DNA from: Hyphomicrobium sp.
Lineage (GTDB): Bacteria; Pseudomonadota; Alphaproteobacteria; Rhizobiales; Hyphomicrobiaceae
Length of the DNA: 64,000 bases
NCBI RefSeq assembly: GCF_003987855.1
Contig: NZ_RXIZ01000015.1
Coordinates: 318,778-382,777 of the forward strand
Reading direction: 5' to 3'
In this document: one piece after another, positions 30,409 to 39,522 of the stretch
Numbering within the stretch: the stretch's first letter is position 1
How the letters are laid out: every line of letters begins with the position of its first letter
Program-made: the position numbers and the translations under genes
The notes under the pieces: model-generated
Told to the model about the DNA's origin: nothing
The model's input: only the letters and a program-made list of their open reading frames with translations
Database searches by the model: none

Positions 30409-31773
30409 CTACTCGGCGGCGACCTTCGCGCCCGGCTGATTGAGGAACGCTTCCATCGAGTCATCGAGCGCCCGCATCCACGGCGTATGGTGGACAGGCG
30501 CCAGCGTGCCCGTCAGCACCGATTTGTGCGAGCGGTCGCGGTAGGTGAGGATGTCCTCCATCTTGTGGTGCTCCCACTCCTTGAACATCTTCGCGACGGC
30601 GTCGACATCAAGGCGCGGATAGTCGGTCGGAGCGAGCAGATCGCGCATATATTCGGTCTGGAAGTCGATTGCGCCTTCCGCATCCGGAATGGCTTCTTCC
30701 ATGACGGTCCACTTGTGAATGTCTTCCATCATGGCGGCCTTCGACGGCAGCTTGATGCGCCCGAGCACGACGTCGCGGGCATACCATGCTTGCGCATCGA
30801 ACATGTTGAAGGTGTAGAACTGATCCTGCATGCCGATGTACATCAGCTTCGGATTATCGATCCAGAAGATGCCTTTGTAGAGGTTCGGCGGATAGAGGCG
30901 GTTGCGCGACTTGAGGCGCAACGAGTCCTCCATGAACGGGTGATGATGCAGATAGCCCGTGCACAGGATGATGGCATCGACGTCCTTCGATGTGCCGTCC
31001 TGGAAGAACGCGGTCTTGCCTTCAACGCGTTCGAGCAGCGGGCGCTCATCCATCCGCGCCGGCCATTTGAAGCCCATCGGCCGCGTGCGGTAAGAGAACG
31101 TGACCGACTTGGCGCCGTACTTGTAGCACTGGATGCCGATGTCTTCCGACGAGTAGCTGGCGCCGACGCAGAGAACGTCCTTTCCGGCGAACTCGTCAGC
31201 CGACCGGAAGTCGTGCGAGTGCAGTGTGCGGCCGAGGAACTTGGTGAGGCCGGGGAACTCCGGGATATTCGGCGTTGAGAAGTGGCCGCTGCCAGCGAAG
31301 ACATAATCGAATTCTGACGAGGAAATCGTATCCGTCACAAGATCTTTGACGGAGACCGTAAATTTCTCCGTCGTTTCATCGTAGCTCACCCACCGAACCG
31401 TGTGGTTGAGCTTGATGTAGTGCAGGATGCCACTGCGCTCGATGCGGCCCTTGATGTAGTCGTGCAGCACGGCGCGCGGAGGGAACGATGGGATGGGCCG
31501 TCCAAAGTGCTCTTCGAAAGAATAGTCGGCGAATTCGAGCGCTTCCTTCGGTCCGTTAGACCAGAGGTATCGGTACATGGACGCGTGAACGGGCTCGCCG
31601 TACTCGTCCGTTCCGGTGCGCCACGTATAATTCCAGATGCCGCCGCAATCCTTCTGGCGCTCATAACAGACCATTTCAGGAATCTCGGCGCCTTTTTTGC
31701 GCGCGCTTTCGAACGCGCGCAAAACCGCCATGCCGCTCGGGCCTGCACCAATGATCGCTATCCGTTGTGCCAT
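30409..31773 (-). CDS. tmm: trimethylamine monooxygenase (flavin-containing monooxygenase)
   Basis: IAIIGAGPSGMAVLRAFE...; CYERQKDCGGIWNYTWRTGTDEYGEPVHASMYRYLWSNGPKEALEFADYSFEEHFG; FAGSGHFSTPNIPEFPG FMO motif; next to tdm. Confidence 0.9.
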   Translation of the reverse strand: MAQRIAIIGAGPSGMAVLRAFESARKKGAEIPEMVCYERQKDCGGIWNYTWRTGTDEYGEPVHASMYRYLWSNGPKEALEFADYSFEEHFGRPIPSFPPRAVLHDYIKGRIERSGILHYIKLNHTVRWVSYDETTEKFTVSVKDLVTDTISSSEFDYVFAGSGHFSTPNIPEFPGLTKFLGRTLHSHDFRSADEFAGKDVLCVGASYSSEDIGIQCYKYGAKSVTFSYRTRPMGFKWPARMDERPLLERVEGKTAFFQDGTSKDVDAIILCTGYLHHHPFMEDSLRLKSRNRLYPPNLYKGIFWIDNPKLMYIGMQDQFYTFNMFDAQAWYARDVVLGRIKLPSKAAMMEDIHKWTVMEEAIPDAEGAIDFQTEYMRDLLAPTDYPRLDVDAVAKMFKEWEHHKMEDILTYRDRSHKSVLTGTLAPVHHTPWMRALDDSMEAFLNQPGAKVAAE

Positions 31774-31827
31774 CTCTTGTCCTTCCGACAATGATTTATG
31801 TTCTGATCTTGAGAGTGAAGTATGGGA

Positions 31828-32955
31828 TCAAGCCGCCTCGCGGGGATGCGTGCGCAGACGAAGCGGATCGTAGAAGGGCATCCTCACGACCGTGGCAGGG
31901 AAATCGCCCTTGTCGTGCACAACGAGTTCGGTGCCGAGCTTCGTGAAAGCCGGATCGACCTGCGCCATCGCCAACGATTTCATCAGGTATTTGCTGTAGG
32001 TCGTGCTGGTCACGACGCCGACTTCCTTGCCATTCGCGGTGATTTTTGCTCCCGGCTCAATCGCGCGGTCAGTATCGACCTCCAGGCCGGTGACGAAGGA
32101 ACGCTCCTTGCCCTTCTTCTCCGCCAGCGCCTTCTTGCCGATGAAATCAGGCTTCGACAAATCGACGGTCCAGTCGGCGCGAACCTCCCACGGCGTCGTG
32201 TCTTTGTGCGGCATCTCGTAGGGGAAGAACAGAAGGCCGCCTTCGACACGAACGATGTCGAGACAGGCCCATGAAACGGGAATGAGCCCCTTGTCCTTGC
32301 CAGCCTCAAGAATGGAATCCCACATCTTGTGCGCGTCGGCGGCCTTGCAGAAGACTTCATAGCCGCGCTCGGCAGAATAGCCGCCGCGCGCGAGGCGAAT
32401 CGGCGTTCCGAAAAGCGTCGTCGGCTCATGTTTGAAATAGCCGAGGCCGGCGAGGTTCATCGGCGTATGCGGCGCCAGAATGTCGAGTGATGCAGGTCCC
32501 TGCAGCGCCAAGATGTGGACGTCGTCGTCCTTCTCGACCTTCACATCGTATTTCGGCGCGAGGCTGAAGATAACCTCTTCGAGCGTGCCGGCGCCGTGCG
32601 AAAGCCGGAACTCTGTCGGGCTGTCGATGTAGACGAGTACGTCGTCGATCAGACCACCGTTTTCGTTGACGATGTTCGAGATGTGGGAGTCGCCCGGCTT
32701 CGCTTTCGAGATGTCCGAGGTCAACATGTAGTTCAAAAGCTTCTGCGCATCGGGACCCGAAACGTTGATGATCTGAAGAGACGAGACATCGAACAGTCCG
32801 GCGCGATTGCGCACGGCTTCGGTCTCGAAATAGGGATCCGTTTTATAGGTCTGCGGCAGTGGCATGTTGTTCCACGAGACCGAGTCGAGATCGGCGCCGT
32901 TGGCCCGGTGGCGATCATTCAGAATTGATTGCCGGGGCAGGTGGGCTAGCGACAT
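31828..32955 (-). CDS. dmmD: GcvT/aminomethyltransferase-like protein of the dimethylamine monooxygenase cluster (DmmD-like)
   Basis: FDVSSLQIINVSGPDAQKLLNYMLTSDISK...GGYSAERGYEVFCKAADAHKMWD; GcvT fold; between DUF3445 gene and tmm. Confidence 0.75.
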   Translation of the reverse strand: MSLAHLPRQSILNDRHRANGADLDSVSWNNMPLPQTYKTDPYFETEAVRNRAGLFDVSSLQIINVSGPDAQKLLNYMLTSDISKAKPGDSHISNIVNENGGLIDDVLVYIDSPTEFRLSHGAGTLEEVIFSLAPKYDVKVEKDDDVHILALQGPASLDILAPHTPMNLAGLGYFKHEPTTLFGTPIRLARGGYSAERGYEVFCKAADAHKMWDSILEAGKDKGLIPVSWACLDIVRVEGGLLFFPYEMPHKDTTPWEVRADWTVDLSKPDFIGKKALAEKKGKERSFVTGLEVDTDRAIEPGAKITANGKEVGVVTSTTYSKYLMKSLAMAQVDPAFTKLGTELVVHDKGDFPATVVRMPFYDPLRLRTHPREAA

Positions 32956-33019
32956 TGGGCATTACCTCTTGCTGTTTTTCTGAACTGGTTGTGGGGTGGA
33001 TGCTCTGAGTTGACCGCGA

Positions 33020-34060
33020 TCAATCCGGTCCATTGCCTGGCGTAGTCGGTGCGCCGTCGTCATATTTCTCGAGCCAATCGATCGCGGTTTGGCGATAGCG
33101 GCTGAGACCCTTGTAATCGACGAGCTCCTGCGGCAACGACTTGAGCACACGCGGCAGTCGGCGACCCCATTTGGGCACGGTGACGATTTGCTCGAGGCTC
33201 ATGAGATATCCGCGGATCGAGAACAGGATCGCGTTGGAGCGCGGCAGGCGGAAAAGGCCCTGCATTTCGACGCGCAGATGCACCTTTTTGCCAACATTCT
33301 CGGGTGTGACCGTGGTGCGGTCCGTACCCCACTTCGGATAGTTTTCAGGTGAGGTGTCGAGACGAGGATTTATAGTCATCGTCCAGTTGAGCCGACGAAC
33401 CGGTTTACCGATCTGCAGGTTGAGAAGAAACTTCAAAGCTCTCTCGAAAACGCCAGCTTCATGGGCAAGCGGAACCGGAGCGTGCCATTCGAAGAAGTTC
33501 ATCCCCACGTCGAAGTCGAGCGACCAGTCTGCTTGCGAGGTGATGATGCCTGCGTCCATCCACAATTGATTGTCGCGTTGGTCTTGGATCGAAAAGTCGC
33601 CCTGAACCTGGCGGCCGATGTACTCCATCGGCTCATACGGCAGAGAGTTCACCTCGCCGAAGACGAACTTCTGGTCGATCTTGAGAGGCTTGTTGATCCA
33701 GTGCCAGTGCGCACCGTCGCGATGGAGCGTGAAATGATCGGGATAATCACGCGCCAGCGCAACCATCACGAGCTCGAGCATGTCCCACTGCGCCGTCATC
33801 ATATGCGGCAGAGCCTGGCAGCGACCGGGATCGTCCTGCAATACCATAGCGCGGTCGCGCATTTCCGAGACGTAGTGTTCGTCGATGTCAAACGGGAACT
33901 CTAAAACCGAACCCTTCGGACCCGGCGTATGCGGCTCGATGTTGACCGAGTATCGGTACTGATCTTCGATGAAGGGGAAGGGGAATCTACGGATCGTCGC
34001 CGGGCTATTCGTGTAGGTGAAATCGTCCCGGAACGTCTCGTCCTTGAAAATCAGCGCCAC
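33020..34060 (-). CDS. dmmC: DUF3445 / heme-dependent oxidative N-demethylase family protein, dimethylamine monooxygenase subunit (letter from gene order)
   Basis: FPFIEDQYRYSVNIEPHTPGPKGSVLEFPFDIDEHYVSEMRDRAMVLQDDPGRCQALPHM; IGRQVQGDFSIQDQRDNQLWMDAGIITSQADWSLDFDVG. Confidence 0.78.
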   Translation of the reverse strand: MALIFKDETFRDDFTYTNSPATIRRFPFPFIEDQYRYSVNIEPHTPGPKGSVLEFPFDIDEHYVSEMRDRAMVLQDDPGRCQALPHMMTAQWDMLELVMVALARDYPDHFTLHRDGAHWHWINKPLKIDQKFVFGEVNSLPYEPMEYIGRQVQGDFSIQDQRDNQLWMDAGIITSQADWSLDFDVGMNFFEWHAPVPLAHEAGVFERALKFLLNLQIGKPVRRLNWTMTINPRLDTSPENYPKWGTDRTTVTPENVGKKVHLRVEMQGLFRLPRSNAILFSIRGYLMSLEQIVTVPKWGRRLPRVLKSLPQELVDYKGLSRYRQTAIDWLEKYDDGAPTTPGNGPD

Positions 34061-34097
34061 GGCTGGGTCTCCTCAAGATGCGAATTATAAGATGTTG

Positions 34098-35063
34098 TCA
34101 GAGGTCGAGGGTTATCGACCCGGTTTGAATGCGCGACATGCAGATCATGATCTTCTTTCCGCTGACGCGTTCGGCTTCGGATAGAAAATGGTCATTGTGC
34201 TCGATGTAGCCGTCACACGCGATCACACCGGTCTCGCATTGACCGCAAGCGCCGCCGCGGCATAGGAAAGGCGCGTCAACGCCATTCTCCTCAAGAGCTT
34301 CGAGAATGCTCTGATGACCTTTGACCATGATTTCACGCCCGGTCTTGGCGAGCTTGACGATAAACGGAGTTCCCGACGGCGGCGCGGAGAACTGCTCGTA
34401 ATGGACGTTTTCATCAGGCCAGCCGAGAAGCTCTGCAGTCTGTAGTGCCCAATCGATCATTGGCTTGGGACCACAAACGTACATGTGCGAGCCAAGCCGC
34501 TGTTCGCCGAGGATCGTCTGGAGCGGGATCATCTGACCCTGATCCTGACGATAGATATTCACGCGAGAGCCATAGCGCGACTGGAGATATTTGCAGTAAG
34601 CGCCTTCCTCGAGCGAACGAACTCCGTAATGCAGCTCGAAATCCGAACGAAGCGAGTCAAGATCATTCATCATCGACATGAACGGCGTGATGCCGATGCC
34701 GCCCGCGAGCAGCACATGCTTCTTTGCAAGCTTCGCCGGCGGAAAGAGATTGAGGGGCTCACTGATCTCGAGCTCCGTGCCGACAGCCACGTTTTCGTGC
34801 ATGAACTGCGAACCGCCGCGGGAATCCTTGCCGCAATGCAGGACGCTGATCTGATAGCTCGATGTATCCGTCGGCGATCCCATGAGCGAATAGGGGTTGC
34901 GCATCATCCGATCGCCGGAATGCATGACGACTGAAATGTGCGAGCCGCCGGAAAATTCCGAAAGCGGCGCGTTATCGATATCGACGAAGCGAAAGCGCTT
35001 AATCCGGGCAGCGACCTGCTCAACCTCGGCAACGCGAACGCGGCGAAGAAGTGAACCGCTCAT
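34098..35063 (-). CDS. dmmB: PDR/VanB-type ferredoxin oxidoreductase, dimethylamine monooxygenase subunit
   Basis: RNPYSLMGSPTDTSSYQISVLH; LLAGGIGITPFMSMM; C-terminal 2Fe-2S CRGGACGQCETGV; start corrected to MSGSLLRR overlapping the upstream stop. Confidence 0.78.
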   Translation of the reverse strand: MSGSLLRRVRVAEVEQVAARIKRFRFVDIDNAPLSEFSGGSHISVVMHSGDRMMRNPYSLMGSPTDTSSYQISVLHCGKDSRGGSQFMHENVAVGTELEISEPLNLFPPAKLAKKHVLLAGGIGITPFMSMMNDLDSLRSDFELHYGVRSLEEGAYCKYLQSRYGSRVNIYRQDQGQMIPLQTILGEQRLGSHMYVCGPKPMIDWALQTAELLGWPDENVHYEQFSAPPSGTPFIVKLAKTGREIMVKGHQSILEALEENGVDAPFLCRGGACGQCETGVIACDGYIEHNDHFLSEAERVSGKKIMICMSRIQTGSITLDL

Positions 35064-35662
35064 TGATAGATAGCCTCCGTCGGTGGCACGTCGCCAGGGA
35101 TTTCGGCGTCGATGCAGACGCCCTGGAATGCCGCCAAGCGGCGCGAGTAGTGATCGCGGACGAAGAGGGTCAGCCCGCAATGCGTGCAGGTCACCGGGTT
35201 GGTCGTGACATTTTCGATGAAGCCCTTGCAGTGCACGCATTGGACGCGGCGCATCAGCGAGCCGCGATGCTCAGTGCGGATCGACAAGTGATCGATGCCA
35301 TAATCGGCGGCGGCCTGAACGACAGAGCCGATGAGCGGCTCGGTTCCGGCTGCGTAAAGGCGGAGGCCCATAGGGGCGTCGTTGAGCACTTCACGCAAGC
35401 GGCCGATACCGGAGGAAAGGGTCGGCAGGAACTCACAAGCGGCCGGCGCGAGCTCTTTCTTTAATGTTTCCATCTCGGAAGTGCTCAGCGTATCGGCGAC
35501 GAAAACCGTCGAGCGCTTTGCAAATGGCGGCTCGGCGCGAGCGAAGAGTTCGGAGACAGCAGCGGCTCCGCCCTTGTCGCACACGATGAGATTGATCCGG
35601 GCGTTTAGGTCGGGACTAAGGCCAGGATAGACCGGCCGGCTTTTGATCGTGATAGGCGTCAT
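35060..35662 (-). CDS. dmmA: DmmA-like dimethylamine monooxygenase subunit with C-terminal zinc ribbon
   Basis: About 200 aa; C-terminal CVHCKGFIENVTTNPVTCTHCGLTLFVRDHYSRRLAAFQGV; ATGA overlap with the reductase gene. Confidence 0.72.
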   Translation of the reverse strand: MTPITIKSRPVYPGLSPDLNARINLIVCDKGGAAAVSELFARAEPPFAKRSTVFVADTLSTSEMETLKKELAPAACEFLPTLSSGIGRLREVLNDAPMGLRLYAAGTEPLIGSVVQAAADYGIDHLSIRTEHRGSLMRRVQCVHCKGFIENVTTNPVTCTHCGLTLFVRDHYSRRLAAFQGVCIDAEIPGDVPPTEAIYQ

Positions 35663-35719
35663 CAAGTGCTCCTCGATCCGAACGGCTCCCAACGGGGAAG
35701 CCCGCGGAAAACTCTGGAA

Positions 35720-35749
35720 GACCGGAGCGGCACGAGGGTCGCTCCGGTC
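35720..35749 (-). other. Intercistronic hairpin between permease and dmmA
   Basis: gaccggagcg-N10-cgctccggtc; short, weakly T-containing sequence follows on minus strand. Confidence 0.6.
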
Positions 35750-35759
35750 CTTAGTTCGT

Positions 35760-37553
35760 TTAAGCAGGCAACTGGAAGAACCAGTTGGATGCGAGAACGA
35801 CGAGCAGGCCAGCGACGAGCACGATGTAGGGCAGCGCGCCAGCTTTCTTTTTCTTGAAATCCGCTTCGTGCAACCCGAGGTCTTCCAGCATGTGAGCAGG
35901 AAACACGCCCTTATCCTGCACGTAATGGCGGAAGCAGAAAACCGGGATGATCAACGCGGCGGTAAACAAACCGGCCCAGAGAGCCGACGGGTTCCACACC
36001 TTGGCGCCCGCGCCCATGAACACGGCGTTCACGAAAGCGAAGATCGCACCGAGCCCGAGCACCCAAGACGGAGCACGCCACGGACGCGGCACATCGGCAT
36101 TGTCGATGCGATGCAACCAACCGGAGTTGAGGTTCAAGAAGTTGAAAATGATGTAGCCGCAGTTCGAGACGGCGAGGATGAAGAAGAAGCTCGTGGCGTC
36201 GGCGCAGGCAATCGCCAGCACCGCCAGATTGATCACGAGGTCTGTCCACATCGCATGAGTGGGCGCGCCGTGTTCGTTCACGTGGCTGAGGTAGCGCGGC
36301 AGCCAGCCGTCACGAGACCCCTGGTAGAGCGTGCGTGACGATCCCGCCATTGCCGTCATGAGGCAGAGCATAAGAGCGAGGATCATCAGCATGACGAGGA
36401 GGTTCGTGACTAAAGCACTTCCGTGCCCGACCATGTTGGCCATCGCCGCAGCGACGCCCGAGCCATCGACAATCGACGGTTCCAACATGCCCTGCAAGCC
36501 CAGCACGCCTTGGAACGTGAACGGCACGAGGGTGAAGAGCACGAGGCAGAGGAGACCGGAGTAGAAAATCGCCTTGAACGTATCGGTGCCCGGATCACGG
36601 AACTCGCTCGTGTAGCAAACGGCCGTCTCGAAGCCGTAGGTCGACCAAGCCGCGATGAACATAGCACCGAGGATCAGCGTCCAGCCGGCGATATTCCAAG
36701 ATCCCATGTCGGGCGCATAAGCGGCTTTCAAAGGTTCAAGCGGCGTGAAGTTCGACCAGTTGATCTGTCCGGTCAGGATTGGAACGACGCCGACGATCAA
36801 CATCGGCACGATCACCGCCAGACCGATATACTTCTGCACGTTGGCCGTACCGAGAATACCGCGGTGCTGAATGGCAAAGGTGATCAGCATGAGGACCGCG
36901 CCAATGAAGAATGCGGCATTGAAGGAAAACGACACGGGGCCGAGCGTGCCGTGAAGCGCGGTCCAATTGCGGATTGCTGGCGTGAGCGCCGAGACTGCAT
37001 CTGTCGACAGGAGAGCCGACATCGCGTCGGCGGCCGTCTTACCTTGGTTTGCAGCCAACCATTCGGCGATACGCGGAGAGTCGGCCGGGATCGAGGAGGC
37101 ATGGGCGCTGATCCAGGCCGCGACTTGCGGGGCATCGGCAGGCGGGATCGGAGCGAGAGCGTTCAGGATGTAAGCGGCGGCGATAGAGCAGCCGAGCGAG
37201 AGCACTGGCGACCAAGCAAACCAGTTACACCACACCGAAAGTGGCGCGATCAGTTTTGAGTAGCGAACCCAAGCCGCCGCCCCATAGACCGAAGCGCCGC
37301 CCGACTTGTTCGGAAAGAGACCCGCGATCTCGGCGTAGGTGAAGGACTGAATGAAGCCCATGATCATCGAGATGAACCAGACAAGGAAGGCAACTTTGCC
37401 CGCCACGCCTGCGATGCCGCCGATCGAAAAGAGGACGAGAGCAGGGACGCCACTTGCGACCCAGAAAGCACCCTTCCAATCGATCGCCCGGACCAGTTGA
37501 CCGGACGAGGCACCAGGCCCGTCCGCAGTTATCGTTCCAATATCTGTGGCCAT
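35760..37553 (-). CDS. APC superfamily amino acid/amine permease
   Basis: About 12 hydrophobic segments; GKVAFLVWFISMIMGFIQSFTYAEIAGLFPNKSGGASVYGAAAW; first gene of probable dmm-tmm-tdm operon. Confidence 0.87.
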   Translation of the reverse strand: MATDIGTITADGPGASSGQLVRAIDWKGAFWVASGVPALVLFSIGGIAGVAGKVAFLVWFISMIMGFIQSFTYAEIAGLFPNKSGGASVYGAAAWVRYSKLIAPLSVWCNWFAWSPVLSLGCSIAAAYILNALAPIPPADAPQVAAWISAHASSIPADSPRIAEWLAANQGKTAADAMSALLSTDAVSALTPAIRNWTALHGTLGPVSFSFNAAFFIGAVLMLITFAIQHRGILGTANVQKYIGLAVIVPMLIVGVVPILTGQINWSNFTPLEPLKAAYAPDMGSWNIAGWTLILGAMFIAAWSTYGFETAVCYTSEFRDPGTDTFKAIFYSGLLCLVLFTLVPFTFQGVLGLQGMLEPSIVDGSGVAAAMANMVGHGSALVTNLLVMLMILALMLCLMTAMAGSSRTLYQGSRDGWLPRYLSHVNEHGAPTHAMWTDLVINLAVLAIACADATSFFFILAVSNCGYIIFNFLNLNSGWLHRIDNADVPRPWRAPSWVLGLGAIFAFVNAVFMGAGAKVWNPSALWAGLFTAALIIPVFCFRHYVQDKGVFPAHMLEDLGLHEADFKKKKAGALPYIVLVAGLLVVLASNWFFQLPA

Positions 37554-37967
37554 GTTCTCTCCCGAAGAGCCTGTTCGGTGACAAAGATTCGAGCAACTTC
37601 CGAGCTTCAACCGCCTCTAAATTGCGAAGCGATCAAAGTCGAAAGAGCCGGCGAAGTACCGTCGGGCTCCGCCCCGGGCTTTGTGCAACCGAATGAAATT
37701 GCGCCAAAAACCAATTCGGACCAGATATTACCGCAGTCGCCCAACGCGGCCCATGTTAGGGAACGGTCAATTACCTTCAAGTCAAAAAAATCACCAGAAA
37801 GAAACCTGATTTGATTATTTCGCAGGCACAAAATCGCTATTTTATTGGGATCACTGAGCTTTAGCACACATCACGCATGTGCGAGACTACATTGGCCCGA
37901 ATTGGTCTAATCTGGTTGCTTCTTGGTTCGAAACGCGCAATTTTGATTTCGGGAATGGAGTCGGCGA
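37554..37967. promoter_or_regulatory. Divergent regulatory region with inverted pair of TGGYCCGAATTGGT motifs
   Basis: ACCAATTCGGACCA at 37710-37723 and TGGCCCGAATTGGT at 37893-37906 match 13/14 in inverted orientation; region is AT-richer than flanks. Confidence 0.55.
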
Positions 37968-38774
37968 ATGAATTCGGAAAATTGCGCGCTATTCGAATTC
38001 GCTGACAAAACAGCGGATTGGACCAAATCAACTCTTTGCGGCTTCGAACATTTAGCCGGCCTTAGATTCTCTGATGCGGCACGTCGTTGGCTGGCCGCAG
38101 AAAACATTCTGATCCGCACGACGGCGTTCGATCCTGTTGGCGCCGCCAGCAAGTCGAACGCTGCCGCAGCATGCTTGCTGCTGGGACACTATCAAGCGGC
38201 TATGCGATTTTTCGATGCGGCCGAGGACGAGTGGCGGCGCACGACTGATGCGCTCGCGACACTCGATGTGCCTATGGCTGGCGCAAGTTCCTCGTTTCAT
38301 TTTCATCTGGCAGCGACAGTTCCCGGTCCGTTGATCGCCGCTCGACGAGAGCGATACGTCCAGCTCGCCGAAACGGCCCTCGCCATCGTTAGGTTCAACC
38401 GGCTTTTTATAACGGGCCATCTGGAAACATCACGCTCTCTTCCGGATAGCGCGCGCGGTCTGACGCTGTTGCTCTCCGATGCCTTCGGGCCGGCTTCACC
38501 CGAAGTGCGCCTGCTCTCCGCGTCGGCGGCGGTGAATGATCTATCGGTGATCGGTGAGATCTATGCCGCCAAAATTGCCGATATCGCAGGTCGTCCCGCC
38601 ACTCTGCTTACGGCCTTATCGCCGGAGTGTGAGCAGTTGGAGCGCGCCACCTTGATGACAGCGCTCCTCGCCGTACCCATCTTCGCACGGCCGCACCAAT
38701 CGGCGGATGCCGCCTCCAACCGCATTTCACATCACGAGACGAGCCAGAACGATGTCCGACACGTACGACTTTGA
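37968..38774 (+). CDS. hypothetical protein, unknown family
   Basis: 268-aa ORF, divergent from the permease, overlaps the GntR gene by 23 nt; no family recognised. Confidence 0.6.
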   Translation: MNSENCALFEFADKTADWTKSTLCGFEHLAGLRFSDAARRWLAAENILIRTTAFDPVGAASKSNAAAACLLLGHYQAAMRFFDAAEDEWRRTTDALATLDVPMAGASSSFHFHLAATVPGPLIAARRERYVQLAETALAIVRFNRLFITGHLETSRSLPDSARGLTLLLSDAFGPASPEVRLLSASAAVNDLSVIGEIYAAKIADIAGRPATLLTALSPECEQLERATLMTALLAVPIFARPHQSADAASNRISHHETSQNDVRHVRL

Positions 38775-39522
38775 AGCCCCGCCTTGGATTGACGACGTTT
38801 CCCGCCATCCCATGGTGACGTCACGGGTGAAGGAAATTGCGACGAGTCTTTTCTCGCGTGTGGCATCAGGAGAGTTTCCGTTTGGCACGCGCATTCCCGC
38901 TGAGCGGGAGCTGGCGGAGACATTCGGAGACAGCCGCGCCTCCATCCGACAGGCGCTCGAGTTCCTTTCAGTCTACGGAATCGTCTCTCGCCGGCCTGGC
39001 AGCGGCACTTTCGTATCCTACCGGAAGAAGGCGCGATCATCGGCGCCCGGGGCGCAGCAGTCGGCGGCCTTTTTAAGTGGAGATCAACTTGCTGAAACCG
39101 CGTCGCCGTTTGCGATGAACATAGCCGGTTCGATCCTGGCGCCCGAGATGACGCGACTAGCTACGATCTACATGTCGACGCGCGATATCAGCGATCTTCA
39201 CGCGCAGCTCGTTCGCATCGAAGCGATCGTGACCGAGTCGGATGTATTCGCCGAGCTTGAAGAAGAGTTCATGATGACGATCGCGCGTGGTACACACAAT
39301 TCGCTCATTGCCGCGATGTATGGAATTCTGCACGGGGTTCGAACTCATCCCCAGTGGGCAGCAGCGCGGCGTCAGGCACTGACACCGGCGAAGATCAAGA
39401 GCATTCAGCTGCTGTTTCGCTCGCTTTACGATACCATCGAGAGGCGAAACGTGGAGACCGCCGTCGAGATTATAAAACTCTACATGGCGAATGCCCATGA
39501 AGAGATGATCTACGAATCCTGA
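38752..39522 (+). CDS. GntR family transcriptional regulator (FadR/FCD-like)
   Basis: SRVASGEFPFGTRIPAERELAETFGDSRASIRQALEFLSVYGIVSRRPGSGTFV wHTH; helical C-terminal effector domain. Confidence 0.92.
   Translation: MSDTYDFEAPPWIDDVSRHPMVTSRVKEIATSLFSRVASGEFPFGTRIPAERELAETFGDSRASIRQALEFLSVYGIVSRRPGSGTFVSYRKKARSSAPGAQQSAAFLSGDQLAETASPFAMNIAGSILAPEMTRLATIYMSTRDISDLHAQLVRIEAIVTESDVFAELEEEFMMTIARGTHNSLIAAMYGILHGVRTHPQWAAARRQALTPAKIKSIQLLFRSLYDTIERRNVETAVEIIKLYMANAHEEMIYES

Noticed and set aside
30292-31278. 328-aa plus-strand ORF opposite tmm
   Set aside because: Mirror of the tmm coding frame in high-GC sequence; no domain motif
37554-37760. Possible sigma-54 promoter (TGGCGC...TTGCA) upstream of the permease
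   Set aside because: GG to GC spacing is far from the required 10 bases, so it does not fit the -24/-12 consensus
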